A stretch of DNA of 64,000 bases from FEN-1219 sp039933105 (GCA_039933105.1 JBDTOT010000016.1:33582-97581), one strand, 5' to 3'; positions 43,125 to 52,714 are shown, counted from the first letter of the stretch. Made by a program: numbers and translations. Notes: generated by a model from the sequence alone, not told the origin.

Positions 43125-43653
43125 CGCGGCGACCGCGCGGCGCCGGCGGCTTTTCGCTACCACTGCGCAACTCCTTCGGTAGACCGAGGTCGTCGCCGCC
43201 GAGTGCGTGGATGCAACGGCGCAGGCCATCCGAGAACGCCGCCACTTCCTCCGCGTCGAACGACACGAGCATCTTCGAGAACACCGACGAGCCGACACTA
43301 TGGGCACTCTCGAGCTCGACGAGGCCGGCCTCGGTCAAAGACCAGCTATCGGCGCGGCGGCTGTCGGGATGAGGCCGCCGCTCGATCAACCCGTCGAGCT
43401 CGAGATGCCGCAACACGGAATTCATGGTCTGAGCCGAGACAAAGGCCCGGCGGGCCAGCTGGGCACCCGTGATGCCTGGCTCGAAATGCAGCCCGAACAG
43501 CGCAACAACGGCCGCAAACGACAGCTCCAGGCCCTTTTTGCGGAGCGCGTCGTCCATGGCCTGCCGCACGGTGTGCTGCAATAATCGCAGCAGGAACCCG
43601 ACGGTATGCTTGGGTTCGACTACGGCGCCGACGGCTTTAGGATTCTTGGGCAT
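43081..43653 (-). CDS. MarR-family transcriptional regulator
   Basis: 190 residues: dimer helices, then a winged HTH with GITGAQLARRAFVSAQTMNSVLRHLELDGLIERRPHPDSRRADSWSLTEAG. A long basic, Pro-rich tail (EKPPAPRGRRATAS) follows the domain. It is divergent from an RND efflux operon, with two tandem operator-like palindromes in the 74-bp gap, so it is probably a ligand-released repressor of that pump and of itself. Confidence 0.92.
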   Translation of the reverse strand: MPKNPKAVGAVVEPKHTVGFLLRLLQHTVRQAMDDALRKKGLELSFAAVVALFGLHFEPGITGAQLARRAFVSAQTMNSVLRHLELDGLIERRPHPDSRRADSWSLTEAGLVELESAHSVGSSVFSKMLVSFDAEEVAAFSDGLRRCIHALGGDDLGLPKELRSGSEKPPAPRGRRATASRTPASTARGT

Positions 43654-43669
43654 CGTCCGGTGATTGATC

Positions 43670-43689
43670 GATATCAGGGAACTGATATC
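43670..43689. promoter_or_regulatory. MarR operator 1
   Basis: GATATCAG GGAA CTGATATC is a perfect 8-bp inverted repeat with a 4-bp spacer, 16 bp upstream of the marR start codon. Confidence 0.7.
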
Positions 43690-43708
43690 ATATCAGCAAG
43701 CTGATGGT
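43689..43708. promoter_or_regulatory. MarR operator 2
   Basis: CATATCAG CAAG CTGATGGT repeats the ATCAG-N4-CTGAT core of operator 1 with the same spacer. The two centres are 19 bp apart. It covers a possible ATG (43704) for the adaptor gene and ends 19 bp before the preferred start. Confidence 0.65.
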
Positions 43709-43727
43709 TGGCAAGGACGACTTCTCG

Positions 43728-44861
43728 ATGCAACAACAACACTCGTACGGACGACGCTGGACTCAAGGACGAGCTCTCGCGGCATTCGTGGTCGTTGCCG
43801 GCTTTGCGGCCGTCGCGGGTTGCTCGCGTGGTGGCAACGGTCAACGCGCGGGCGCGACTGCTCCCGCGCGCGCGGCCGTCATGACGGTGACGGCGGCGCC
43901 GCTCGAGCGCGCGGAGCTTGCGCGCAAGATCACGATGAACGGGTCGGTGTACGCGTGGCAAGAAGTCATCATCTCGCCCGAGGTCGGCGGTTATCGTGTG
44001 GCGCAAGTGCTCGTCGACGTCGGCGACCGCGTGAAAGCCGGGCAGAAGCTGGTGGTGCTCTCGACCTCGCTGCTGGAGGCCGAGGTGGCCACGAAGCAGG
44101 CGATGTTGAACCAGCGGCAGGCGGAGCTCGACAACGCGGAATCCGCGCTGCACCGCGGCCAGATGCTCGCAGAGACGCACGTGCTGTCGGAATCCGATCT
44201 CGACAAACTAACAGCGGACCAGCTGGCGAAGCGCGCGGCCCTCGCGTCGGCGCGCGCCGATCTCGACACTTCGCAGCTGCGGTTAAAGTTCACCTCCGTG
44301 ACCGCGCCCGACGACGGCATCGTCACCGCACGCATGGTTACGGTGGGGCAGATCGCGCAGGCTGGCTCCGAGATGCTGCGCGTGCTGCGTAACGGTCGCA
44401 TCGAGTGGCGCGGCGAAGCGCCCGAGATGCGCTTGGGCGAGCTCGCGCCCGGGCAGGAAGTGGCAGTTTCGACAGTCGAAGGTCTCGAGGTGCGCGGCAA
44501 GATACGCGTGGTCGCTCCCACGATCTCTACCGGCAACCGCACCGGCCTCGTGTACGTGGACCTGCCGCCGGACGACCGCATTCGGCCCGGTATGTTCGCG
44601 CGCGGCGAGATCGAAATCGGGCGCGGCCCCGGGTTCACGGTGCCGCTCGAGAGCCTCGTGAGCTCCGACGGCTACAGCTACGTGTTCGTGGTGCGCCCCG
44701 ATAATACCGTCGAACGTCGGCGCATCGAGACCGGCGCGGTACTCGGCGACTCGATCGAGGTCGTTGGCGGCGTGCAAGGCAACGAGATCATCGTGAACAA
44801 AGGCGCCGGCTTCTTGAAGGACGGCGATCTCGTCAACATCGGTACGGTGACCGGCTCATGA
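43728..44861 (+). CDS. RND efflux periplasmic adaptor (membrane fusion protein), lipoprotein
   Basis: 377 residues from ATG 43728 (AAGGA upstream); an in-frame ATG at 43704 lies inside operator 2. The N-terminus has a signal with lipobox AVAGC, then the adaptor pattern: barrel-sandwich WQEVIISPEVGGYRVAQVLVDVGDRVKAGQKLV, a coiled-coil hairpin (AEVATKQAMLNQRQAELDN), and beta-barrel GRIEWRGEAPEMRLGELAPGQEV. It links the inner-membrane pump encoded next to an outer-membrane channel, which is not encoded in this window. It overlaps the pump gene by ATGA. Confidence 0.92.
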   Translation: MQQQHSYGRRWTQGRALAAFVVVAGFAAVAGCSRGGNGQRAGATAPARAAVMTVTAAPLERAELARKITMNGSVYAWQEVIISPEVGGYRVAQVLVDVGDRVKAGQKLVVLSTSLLEAEVATKQAMLNQRQAELDNAESALHRGQMLAETHVLSESDLDKLTADQLAKRAALASARADLDTSQLRLKFTSVTAPDDGIVTARMVTVGQIAQAGSEMLRVLRNGRIEWRGEAPEMRLGELAPGQEVAVSTVEGLEVRGKIRVVAPTISTGNRTGLVYVDLPPDDRIRPGMFARGEIEIGRGPGFTVPLESLVSSDGYSYVFVVRPDNTVERRRIETGAVLGDSIEVVGGVQGNEIIVNKGAGFLKDGDLVNIGTVTGS

Positions 44862-47800
44862 ACTTCGTTACCTGGTCGATTCGCAATCCGGTCCCCGTCA
44901 TCGTGATGTTCGCGGGCCTCACGATCGCGGGCCTGCTCAGCTTTCCGAAGCTCGGCGTCCAGGACCGCCCGGACATCGAGTTCCCGGCCGTGATCGTCAC
45001 CGTGACGTACCCCGGCGTGGCGCCGACTCAAATGGAGTCGGAGATCACGCGCAAGGTCGAGGACGCCGTGGCGACGATCTCCGGCATCGAGCAGATGACG
45101 TCAACCGTCGACGAGGGTGCGTCGACCACTAGCATCGAGTTCCGGTTCGGCACCGATCTCTCCGCCGCGCTCGACGACGTGCGCGACGCGATGACGCGCA
45201 TTCGCTCCGATCTTCCGCCCGATGCCAACGAGCCGATCGTGTCGCGCGTGAACACGGCCGGCGGCTCGCTCGTGACCTGGAGCGTGACGGCCGACAACAT
45301 GAGCGACACCGAGTTGTCGTGGTTCGTCGACCTCGTCGTGACGCGCGAGCTCTCCTCTGTCCAGGGCATGGGCAAGATCACGCGCGTGGGCGGCGTATCG
45401 CGCGAGATCCGCGTGGATCTCGACCCGGATCGCATGGCGTCGCTCGGTGCTACGGCTAGCGACGTTTCGCGGCAGTTGCGGCGGATTCAGGCGGAGTACC
45501 CGGGCGGGGAGGGTCGCGTCGGGGGTCTCGAGCAGACGGTCCGCACGACGGGCATCATCACCTCCGTCTACGACCTGCGTGCGCTGCCGATCTCTCTGCC
45601 GGACGGCCGCAGCGTGCGCCTCGACACGATCGCGGATGTGCGCGATCAAGCCAGCGAGCAACGCGCGGCGGCACTGCTCGACGGCAAGCCCGTGATCGGT
45701 TTCGAGATCGTGCGCTCCTGGGGCGCGAGCGCGCTCGACGTTGCTAAGGACTCGCGCAAGGTCGTCGCCGCGCTCACCAGGGAGTATCCGCACATCCATT
45801 TCGCCGAGGCGAGTTCGACGGTCGCCTACATCCAGACCTCGTACGATGCGTCGATGGAGATGCTCGTCGAGGGCGCGTTGCTGGCGATCCTCGTCGTCTG
45901 GCTATTCTTGCGCGACTGGCGCGCCACACTCGTGTCGGCCATTGCTTTGCCATTGTCGATCATCCCGACGTTCTGGGCCATTTGGGCCCTCGGCTTCACG
46001 CTGAACATCCTGACGATGCTCGCCCTCACGCTCGTCGTTGGCATTCTCGTCGACGACGCGATCGTCGAGGTCGAGAACATCGTGCGGCATTTGCGCATGG
46101 GCAAGAAGCCGAAGGCGGCCGCGATGGATGCGGCGATCGAGATCGGTCTCGCCGTCGTGGCGACCACGCTCACGATTTGCGCCGTGTTCATCCCCGTCGC
46201 GTTCATGAGCGGCATCGCGGGCCAGTTCTTCCGCCCGTTCGGTTTCACGGTCACGGTGGCCGTGCTGTTCTCGCTGCTTGTCGCTCGAACGCTGACGCCG
46301 ATGATGGCCGCGTACTTCCTGAAGCCGCACGAGGAGCGTCCGAAGCGCAAGGCCGTGATCATGCCGTGGTACTTGGGCCGCGTGCGCTGGTGCCTCGAAA
46401 ACCGCTGGAAGACGCTCTGCGTTGCTTCCGTCGTCATCGGCGGCATGCTGGGCGTGTTTCCGCTCCTGTCGACGGCGTTCTCGCCGGCCGGCGATAACGG
46501 GTTCACGCGCCTAAGCGTGGAACTCGCGCCGGGGTCTTCGCTCGAGGACACGCTCGCCGTCGCTGAGACGGTGCGTAAGCGGCTCGTGACCATGCCCGAT
46601 GTGGGCAGTGTCTACACCGCGGTCGGCACGCAGGGCCGCAGCAACGGTCCCGGCGGTGGCGGCGGCTCGGCGGGCTCTGTGCGCCGCGCAAGCCTGACGA
46701 TTCAGATCAACAACCCGGCGGGCACGCGTGGCGCGCAACAGGCCTTCGAGCGCAAGGCTACGGTCATGCTGCGCGATGTTCCGGGTGCACGGATTCAGTT
46801 CGACGGTACTGACGCCGACCGTTTGGGCGTCACGCTTTCCGGCGACGACGGCGCGCGGCTCATGTTTGCAGCCGCGAACGTCGAGCGCGAGATACGCCAG
46901 CTGCCGGGCCTCGGCACCATCACGAGCAGTGCCGCGCTGCAGAAACCCGAGATTGTGATTCGCCCCGATCCGGAGCGGGCTGCCGACCTCGGCGTGACCA
47001 CCGAGACTCTGGGTCTAGTCACGCGCATCGCGACCACCGGCGATGTCGACACCGGGCTCTCGAAGTTCAACTTGGACAACCGCCAGATTCCGATCCGCGT
47101 GCGCCTGAACGACAAGTCGCGCGGCGATCTCGAGAGCATCAAGCTGTTGGCCGTGCCGTCGAAGACCGGCTCCGTTCCACTGTTGAACGTCGCCGATGTC
47201 TCGCTTGGCGCGGGCCCGGTCCAACTCACGCGCATCGATCGCAGCCGCAACATCAATCTGAATGTGAGCTTGAACGGCATGGCGCTCGGCGACGCGCTGA
47301 ACGCGGTTGAAGCGTTGCCGTCGATGAAGAACCTGCCGGAAGGCGTGCGTCACATGCGCACTGGCAACGCGCGCTGGCTGCTGGAGATCTTCAGTCAGTT
47401 CGCGATTGCGATGGCGATTGGCGTGCTGTCGATCTACGCGGTGCTCGTGATGCTCTTCCACAAATTCATCCAGCCCGTGACCATTTTGACTGCGTTGCCG
47501 CCGTCGGCCGCCGGCGCGCTCGTCGCGTTGCTCATCACTGGCAACGGTCTCGCGATCAATTCGTTGATCGGATTGCTGATGCTGATGGGCATCGTGTCGA
47601 AGAACTCGATCCTGCTGGTCGAGTACGCGATCATGGCCCAGCGCGATCAGGGCATGTCGCGGTTCGACGCGCTCATCGACTCGTGCTCGAAGCGCGCACG
47701 GCCGATCGTCATGACGACGATCGCGATGGTGGCCGGCATGCTACCGGTCGCATTGGGATGGGCGGGCGACCCGAGCTTCCGCGCGCCGATGGGCGTGGCG

Positions 47801-47965
47801 GTCATTGGGGGGCTCGTGGTGTCGACCCTCGTGAGCCTGTTCATCGTCCCTGCCATGTTCTCCGTGTTCGACGACTTGCAGCAGTGGTTGAGCCGCCGCT
47901 GGGGCCGACCGGCGGAGGAAGAGGAAAGCACCGGCTCTGCGCATCCGACGGGCGCCGCGCTCTAG
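44858..47965 (+). CDS. RND-family (HAE1-like) efflux pump permease
   Basis: 1035 residues, the standard size. N-terminal FVTWSIRNPVPVIVMFAGLT, porter domains, a membrane segment 4 with the proton-relay Asp pair in VVGILVDDAIVEVENI, and a late GIVSKNSILLVEYA segment. It is a proton-driven exporter with the adaptor upstream. Substrate range unknown; a MarR switch suggests phenolic or antibiotic ligands. Near residues 587-604 lies a Gly/Ser-rich insertion GPGGGGGSAGS in a porter loop. Confidence 0.94.
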   Translation: MNFVTWSIRNPVPVIVMFAGLTIAGLLSFPKLGVQDRPDIEFPAVIVTVTYPGVAPTQMESEITRKVEDAVATISGIEQMTSTVDEGASTTSIEFRFGTDLSAALDDVRDAMTRIRSDLPPDANEPIVSRVNTAGGSLVTWSVTADNMSDTELSWFVDLVVTRELSSVQGMGKITRVGGVSREIRVDLDPDRMASLGATASDVSRQLRRIQAEYPGGEGRVGGLEQTVRTTGIITSVYDLRALPISLPDGRSVRLDTIADVRDQASEQRAAALLDGKPVIGFEIVRSWGASALDVAKDSRKVVAALTREYPHIHFAEASSTVAYIQTSYDASMEMLVEGALLAILVVWLFLRDWRATLVSAIALPLSIIPTFWAIWALGFTLNILTMLALTLVVGILVDDAIVEVENIVRHLRMGKKPKAAAMDAAIEIGLAVVATTLTICAVFIPVAFMSGIAGQFFRPFGFTVTVAVLFSLLVARTLTPMMAAYFLKPHEERPKRKAVIMPWYLGRVRWCLENRWKTLCVASVVIGGMLGVFPLLSTAFSPAGDNGFTRLSVELAPGSSLEDTLAVAETVRKRLVTMPDVGSVYTAVGTQGRSNGPGGGGGSAGSVRRASLTIQINNPAGTRGAQQAFERKATVMLRDVPGARIQFDGTDADRLGVTLSGDDGARLMFAAANVEREIRQLPGLGTITSSAALQKPEIVIRPDPERAADLGVTTETLGLVTRIATTGDVDTGLSKFNLDNRQIPIRVRLNDKSRGDLESIKLLAVPSKTGSVPLLNVADVSLGAGPVQLTRIDRSRNINLNVSLNGMALGDALNAVEALPSMKNLPEGVRHMRTGNARWLLEIFSQFAIAMAIGVLSIYAVLVMLFHKFIQPVTILTALPPSAAGALVALLITGNGLAINSLIGLLMLMGIVSKNSILLVEYAIMAQRDQGMSRFDALIDSCSKRARPIVMTTIAMVAGMLPVALGWAGDPSFRAPMGVAVIGGLVVSTLVSLFIVPAMFSVFDDLQQWLSRRWGRPAEEEESTGSAHPTGAAL

Positions 47966-47984
47966 CGAGTTTGGCGCCCGGCGT

Positions 47985-48674
47985 TCAGGACCGCTCGAGA
48001 TCCCACGTCACGAGCGGTGCGCCGCGGCGGATCCAAAACCCCGCACCGATGGGCCGGAACTTCTTCAGCAGGCGCTGTCGGTACCACTCGGCCTCGCGCA
48101 AATACACGTCCGCGTCCGTGTAGCGCTGGTCACAGTTCTCGCGCCAGTCGCGCTTAGTTAGCGCCGTAAAATACAGCACGCCGCGGCACAGCCGTCCGAG
48201 ATTCGCGAGTCCGCGCGCTGCATCGCGCGTACCGAGGTACTGGAACACGTCGTAGCAGACGACCAGGTCGAACGTGCGCCTGGGAGCAAACGTCGAGATT
48301 GAGCCCTTAGTCCAGCCGTAGCGTTCACAGAGGTAATCGCTGACCTCGAGCCCGGTATAACTCGCGCGCGGCAACGTGCGCGTGAGTGTGCCGCGCAGCA
48401 AGCCTATTCCACAGCCGGCATCGAGAATGCTGCCCACCCGGCAACCGATGAGCTCGACATAGGCGCCGATCAAGCGGGCTCGCGCACGCATCTCGGCGCG
48501 CGACGTCACGGCGGTCGAGCGGTCGAAATAGAAACGCCGGTAGTAGCTGTGGTTGAAGCGGTCGAGGCTCAAACGAAGCTGGCGAGAAGGGTGATGCGTT
48601 GGCTCTAGTCTAAACCGGCCGCGCCCCGAGCGTGGCTTCAGGATTCGGGGCGCCCAGACCTTTTCGTGTAGCAT
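47985..48674 (-). CDS. SAM-dependent methyltransferase (class I)
   Basis: 229 residues if started at the ATG 48672-48674. The SAM-binding motif I is SILDAGCGIGLLRG, followed by YTGLEVSDYLCERYGW and DLVVCYDVFQYL. The substrate is unknown. The start is uncertain: this one lies close to the divergent MFS promoter, and TTG 48570-48572 is an in-frame alternative. It converges on the RND pump with a 19-bp gap. Confidence 0.8.
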   Translation of the reverse strand: MLHEKVWAPRILKPRSGRGRFRLEPTHHPSRQLRLSLDRFNHSYYRRFYFDRSTAVTSRAEMRARARLIGAYVELIGCRVGSILDAGCGIGLLRGTLTRTLPRASYTGLEVSDYLCERYGWTKGSISTFAPRRTFDLVVCYDVFQYLGTRDAARGLANLGRLCRGVLYFTALTKRDWRENCDQRYTDADVYLREAEWYRQRLLKKFRPIGAGFWIRRGAPLVTWDLERS

Positions 48675-48700
48675 CCGGGGACTTCCCAAGGGGTCTCAGC

Positions 48701-49945
48701 GTGCCCATGTCGCCACGAGTGCGGCTCGCGGTCGTGCTGTCGGTGGTCTACATCGACATGCTCGGCATCGGGCTGGCGTTCCCCGTGCTGCCACGCCTGA
48801 TCGAGCAGTTCGAAGGCGGCAGCGTTTCGCGCGCGTCGTACATCTACGGCGGTCTCGCCGCTGCGTACTCGGTGATGCAGTTTCTGCTGGCGCCGTTGCT
48901 CGGTTCGCTGTCGGACCGCTATGGCCGCCGGCCCGTGATCTTGCTCGCGCTTGTCGGCATGGGCATCAATTACGTGCTGCTCGCGTTCGCGCCCACGCTG
49001 TGGTTGTTCGCGCTCGGCCGAATGATCGCGGGTGCGTTTGGCGCCACGTTCTCCGCGGCGGGCGCGTATCTGGCGGACGTCACGCCGCCCGAGAAACGCG
49101 CGCAGAGCTTCGGTCTGATAGGCGCGGCGTTCGGCGTCGGCTTCATCACGGGGCCGGCTCTGGGTGGGGTGCTCGGCGACGTGGACTTGCGGCTGCCGTT
49201 TCTCGTGGCCGCGGGGCTGAGCCTGGCCGATTTCCTGTTCGCGTACTTCGCGCTGCCGGAATCGCTGGCGGCCGAGAATCGGCGTGCGCTCGATTGGCGG
49301 CGCTGCAATCCGATCGGCGCGCTGCGCGAGGTCGGGCGCTATGGCCCGGTGCTCGGACTCATGCTCGTGTTCGTGCTCGCCGTATTCGCAAACCGCGTTG
49401 CGGAGATGACGTGGGTGCTGTTTACCGGCTACCGCTTCGGCTGGGGCCCGACGCAGACCGGCTTATCGCTCGCGATGGTCGGTGTCATGTTCGTCGTGGG
49501 CCAGGGCGGGCTCGTGCGCGTAGTCATACCGTGGCTCGGCGAACGCCGCGCCATCGTGCTCGGGCTCGCCGTCAGCGCCGCGGTCTGCGCCTTGTATGGC
49601 ATCGTGCCCCAGGGCTGGATGGTGTTCCCCGTCATGGCGCTCGGCATCTTCGGTTGGACGATCGCGCAGCCGGCGGTACAAGCGTTGATGTCGCAGGCGG
49701 TGCCGGCGAACGAGCAGGGATTGCTGCAAGGTGCGCTCGCGAGCATGACGAACCTAACATCGATCGTCGGGCCGCCGATCTGGACGGGACTGTTCGGCTT
49801 CTTCGTGTCGCCGGCCGCGCCGGTGATCGTGCCCGGTGCCGCGTTCTTCGGCGCGTCGCTCGTGTTCGTCGTCGCGCTCGTGCTCGCTGCGCGCTGGTTC
49901 GCGGCGGCGACTACTTCTACTTCGCCGGCGCGCCCACAATCGTGA
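48701..49945 (+). CDS. MFS drug exporter, TCR/TetA-like
   Basis: 414 residues. Segment 1 holds DMLGIGLAFPVLPRL, the 2-3 loop GSLSDRYGRRP, and segment 5 the antiporter motif FGVGFITGPALGG, characteristic of drug:H+ antiporters. I choose GTG 48701, seven bases after AAGGGG; ATG 48707 is in frame. Its 3' end overlaps the convergent TPR gene by 29 bp. No TetR-type regulator is adjacent. Confidence 0.88.
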   Translation: MPMSPRVRLAVVLSVVYIDMLGIGLAFPVLPRLIEQFEGGSVSRASYIYGGLAAAYSVMQFLLAPLLGSLSDRYGRRPVILLALVGMGINYVLLAFAPTLWLFALGRMIAGAFGATFSAAGAYLADVTPPEKRAQSFGLIGAAFGVGFITGPALGGVLGDVDLRLPFLVAAGLSLADFLFAYFALPESLAAENRRALDWRRCNPIGALREVGRYGPVLGLMLVFVLAVFANRVAEMTWVLFTGYRFGWGPTQTGLSLAMVGVMFVVGQGGLVRVVIPWLGERRAIVLGLAVSAAVCALYGIVPQGWMVFPVMALGIFGWTIAQPAVQALMSQAVPANEQGLLQGALASMTNLTSIVGPPIWTGLFGFFVSPAAPVIVPGAAFFGASLVFVVALVLAARWFAAATTSTSPARPQS

Positions 49946-51488
49946 CGCGTCGCACCCCAGGCGCGATGTTCTCCCGCACGTGATGCTCGAGCGACGCGAC
50001 TTTCTCCGGGATCGCGCGGCTCAAGTCGTCGAGGTGCGCTCGAAGTAGCGCGTCTTTCTGCGACTCGATTCGCGACGTGAAGCCTTCTTCCGTGAGCACA
50101 TCCTCAAGCGTCTTGCCCGCGGGCAGCTTGTCGCCGTCGATCCCAAGCGGTGGCGCCGGGTCCGTGACGGAGTGTGGGAGGGCGCGGGCTATTGGATCCG
50201 ACGGCGAGAACCGCTCCGCGATTTGGCGGCGCGCGTCCGCGTCGATGCGCTCTATCTGCCGCACGTATTCCTTCCCGGCCGTTCGCACTTGCGCAGCCTC
50301 GGCCGAAGTGAGGCCCGCTTGCTCGAGTACGGACACGGCATAGGCCGGCTGCCCGCGTTGTTCGAAGTCCGCGAACGCCCGGTACATCGTCTCCCACGCG
50401 GACCAGAGGGGCGCCTCCTCGGACAGCGGCGACGACCCGACGGTGGAGGGTGACCTCGGCCGCAACACGAACGGCGGCGGCAGTGGCGTTTTCTCGTCCA
50501 CGACGCGGAACAGGTCTGCGTCGGCGCGACCGGACCGCCACGGACACTCCACGAGATCGTAACGCGCGTCGCCGACCAACGCGCGGCAGCCCGACGCACC
50601 AAGATCGGCCACGACGATGAAGCGCAGTCCCGGTTCGAGTGCGACGTTTCTCACGAACGCCGCCGGGTTGGGCATCGACGCGCGGTGGTAGATGAGTAGT
50701 CCGGGCTTCGGCGGGCCCGCTTCCGCCGCGGGTTCGATCCACGCTTTGCCGACAACCTCGATCGTGCGCCCGAACGCGTTCTGAGCCATCGGGTTCGCCT
50801 CGACCGGGATCGCGGACAGCGGCGGCGAGTCGAGGCGCGTGCGCACCAAGTCGGTGGCGGGCCGAAGCTTCGCGGCTTGCTCCTCGGCTCCAGCATCCAG
50901 GCCGAGCGCCCGCATGAGCGAGAGCTTGAGCTGCAGCGGCGGCGAGAAGTAACTCCAGTCGCCGGCGAAGCGGTTCAGTAAGTCGAGCGCGTCGCGCGGT
51001 CGGCCGCGCCGGTCGAGCATGGTCGCGTAGCTCATGTACGCCATGTAGGCGTTTTGCGGGTCGTCTCGCGACTGAAGCGCTTCAAGATACTGTTGCTCCG
51101 CGCCGGGCTCGTCGCCGAACCGCTCGAGCATCAGCGCGTAATAGACGTGCGCGAAGTACACGTCGCGCGCGTCGGCGCACTCGCGAAGGCAACGTCGGAA
51201 CGCGGCGTCGGCGGGTTGCCGGTCGCCCATGATCTCGCACGAGTAGTGAGCGAGCTCGGCGAGCGCCGCCCACGCGCCCGGCCTCCTCGCCTTGATGGCG
51301 CGGTCGGCCGCGGCGACCCTCTCCGCGAGCCGGGGTTCGGAGTTCGTCGGCTTCTTCGTCGCGACACAGGCCGCCGGCGCGGACGCGGACGCGGACGGGA
51401 GAGCTTGCGCCGTGGCGGTGAGGTCAGCGCCGGCAGTAAGAGCCAGAACGGCGCAGGCGAGCAGCAGCCAATGCGTAAGCGCATTCAC
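49917..51488 (-). CDS. Secreted TPR-like protein, uncharacterised
   Basis: 523 residues from the GTG at 51488. A signal peptide (LTHWLLLACAVLALTAGADLTATAQA) is followed by helical repeats with TPR-like spacing, for example AWAALAELAHYSCEIMGDRQPADAAFRRCLRECA and VYFAHVYYALMLERFGDEPGAEQQYLEALQ. The centre has a beta-rich part, including a TonB-domain-like strand pattern (IEVVGKAWIEPAA). Function unknown. Last gene of the minus-strand run. Confidence 0.7.
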   Translation of the reverse strand: MNALTHWLLLACAVLALTAGADLTATAQALPSASASAPAACVATKKPTNSEPRLAERVAAADRAIKARRPGAWAALAELAHYSCEIMGDRQPADAAFRRCLRECADARDVYFAHVYYALMLERFGDEPGAEQQYLEALQSRDDPQNAYMAYMSYATMLDRRGRPRDALDLLNRFAGDWSYFSPPLQLKLSLMRALGLDAGAEEQAAKLRPATDLVRTRLDSPPLSAIPVEANPMAQNAFGRTIEVVGKAWIEPAAEAGPPKPGLLIYHRASMPNPAAFVRNVALEPGLRFIVVADLGASGCRALVGDARYDLVECPWRSGRADADLFRVVDEKTPLPPPFVLRPRSPSTVGSSPLSEEAPLWSAWETMYRAFADFEQRGQPAYAVSVLEQAGLTSAEAAQVRTAGKEYVRQIERIDADARRQIAERFSPSDPIARALPHSVTDPAPPLGIDGDKLPAGKTLEDVLTEEGFTSRIESQKDALLRAHLDDLSRAIPEKVASLEHHVRENIAPGVRRVTIVGAPAK

Positions 51489-51696
51489 GTAACGCAGCTT
51501 GCCGCCGTAAGGCGGCGCGACGCAACTCCGGCTTGCGGGTGAACGCAAACATGACTTGGGCTGTCATCCTCGGATGCTCTACCGTCCGTCCCGCAGACGT
51601 ACACAAGGAGACGCGTTTATGGCACAAGCCTCGTCCGGACCACCGAAACACGCCGGCAGCTGCAATCTGCCGCAGCGCAGGACACACGCCGCGCGC

Positions 51697-51957
51697 TCAC
51701 TCCGGTTTAGTGATGCTGTCCCATTGGAGTTCGGCGCGAAAATCGCCCAGCTGAAATTTGAAGAAATTCGTTGTCGCCGTGCCGGGCGCGGGCTCGCGTG
51801 TCGAATGGACAAGCAGACCGATCTGGCGAGTGAGCAGGTCGGCCATCAACAACACGAGCACCAGGAGCGCACCCAGCTTCCGGATATCGAGTCCGCCGGC
51901 GCGCTCGTCGCGTCGGCCGGCGAGTGTGGCGCGGTGTCGTTGTTCCCTGTTGTCCAT
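51697..51957 (-). CDS. Small single-span membrane protein
   Basis: 86 residues from the ATG at 51955-51957. A basic N-terminus (NREQRHRATLAGRRDERAGG) precedes one membrane helix (LGALLVLVLLMADLLTRQIGL), and a short polar tail with TTNFFKFQLGDFRAELQWDS follows. I do not recognise it. It lies 63 bp downstream of one copy of the AACTATC/GATAGG palindrome, the other copy being in front of pirin. A plus-strand frame (51619-52035) overlaps it but has a shadow-like composition. Confidence 0.5.
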   Translation of the reverse strand: MDNREQRHRATLAGRRDERAGGLDIRKLGALLVLVLLMADLLTRQIGLLVHSTREPAPGTATTNFFKFQLGDFRAELQWDSITKPE

Positions 51958-52017
51958 TCGCCCAACGCTCTTAGGTGTAGCGAGGGTCCCAGTGTAGGCA
52001 GGATGGCGCGGCGGCAT

Positions 52018-52036
52018 AACTATCTAATCAGATAGG
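52018..52036. promoter_or_regulatory. AACTATC-N6-GATAGG palindrome, copy 1
   Basis: AACTATC TAATCA GATAGG. The inner CTATC-N6-GATAG is a perfect inverted repeat. It is located over the pirin stop codon and upstream of the small membrane gene. Confidence 0.6.
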
Positions 52037-52662
52037 GGTTGCAGCGGCACCTCGATGCACAGCACGCGAGAGGGCGCCAGCACCTGCAACACGGGCAACT
52101 CCCGTCCGGCCAGGCTGAGCCCGCATCCGCCTGCGAGCTCTCTGCCGCCAATGTCGAGCCGCCCTTCGATGACGAATACATGGAGGCCATTGGCCTTGCC
52201 GTATTTCGAGTATTGCAGCGCGATGCCGGGCGGCAGTCGGGCCAGTGACACGAAGGCGTCCTGATTGATTTCGACCACGCTGTCATGACCGTGCGGCGCG
52301 GCGATCAGACAGAGGCCGCCGTCGCCATCAACCAAGGTGCCTTGCGCATAGCGCGTCGGCGTCATGCGCGATTTCGGGCTTATCCAGGCCTGCAAATAAT
52401 GCGCGGGCTCGTTCGGCGAATGGTTGTATTCCCAGTGCGTGACGCCGAGCCCGGCCGACAATACGTGGATGTCGCCCGGCGCCATGATGTGAGCGGCGCC
52501 GCGGCTGTCCTGATGGCGCAACGTGCCAGACAGCGGGATGGAAATGATTTCCATATTTTCGTGCGCATGTAGCGGAATGCCCTTCCCGGGAGGGAGCGTC
52601 TCCGCGTTGAGCGCCCACAATTGACCGAAAGCCAACTTCCCCACCGAACCTCCGCACGGCAC
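52024..52662 (-). CDS. Pirin-like protein, short N-terminus
   Basis: 212 residues, GTG start. The metal site of pirins is complete: H32 and H34 (LHAHEN), H76 and E78 (THWEYN). Also visible are GTLRHQDSRG, GDIHVLSAGLGVTHWEYN and the second cupin half. Compared with YhaK-type pirins the first 30-35 residues (usual RP..RG motif) are missing, and an in-frame stop directly before the GTG prevents an extension. Some pirins degrade quercetin. It lies 57 bp after the LuxR gene with the palindrome between. Confidence 0.82.
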   Translation of the reverse strand: MPCGGSVGKLAFGQLWALNAETLPPGKGIPLHAHENMEIISIPLSGTLRHQDSRGAAHIMAPGDIHVLSAGLGVTHWEYNHSPNEPAHYLQAWISPKSRMTPTRYAQGTLVDGDGGLCLIAAPHGHDSVVEINQDAFVSLARLPPGIALQYSKYGKANGLHVFVIEGRLDIGGRELAGGCGLSLAGRELPVLQVLAPSRVLCIEVPLQPLSD

Positions 52663-52714
52663 TCAAGGGGTAACAGCACCCCATGGCAGGGTAGGAAGTT
52701 CAGCGCGGCAAGGT

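Noticed and set aside
51619..52035. Plus-strand frame with AAGGAG eight bases before its ATG
   Set aside because: Good ribosome site, but most of the product has low-complexity, antisense-like composition and overlaps the more protein-like minus gene at 51697-51957. A short real peptide at the beginning cannot be excluded.
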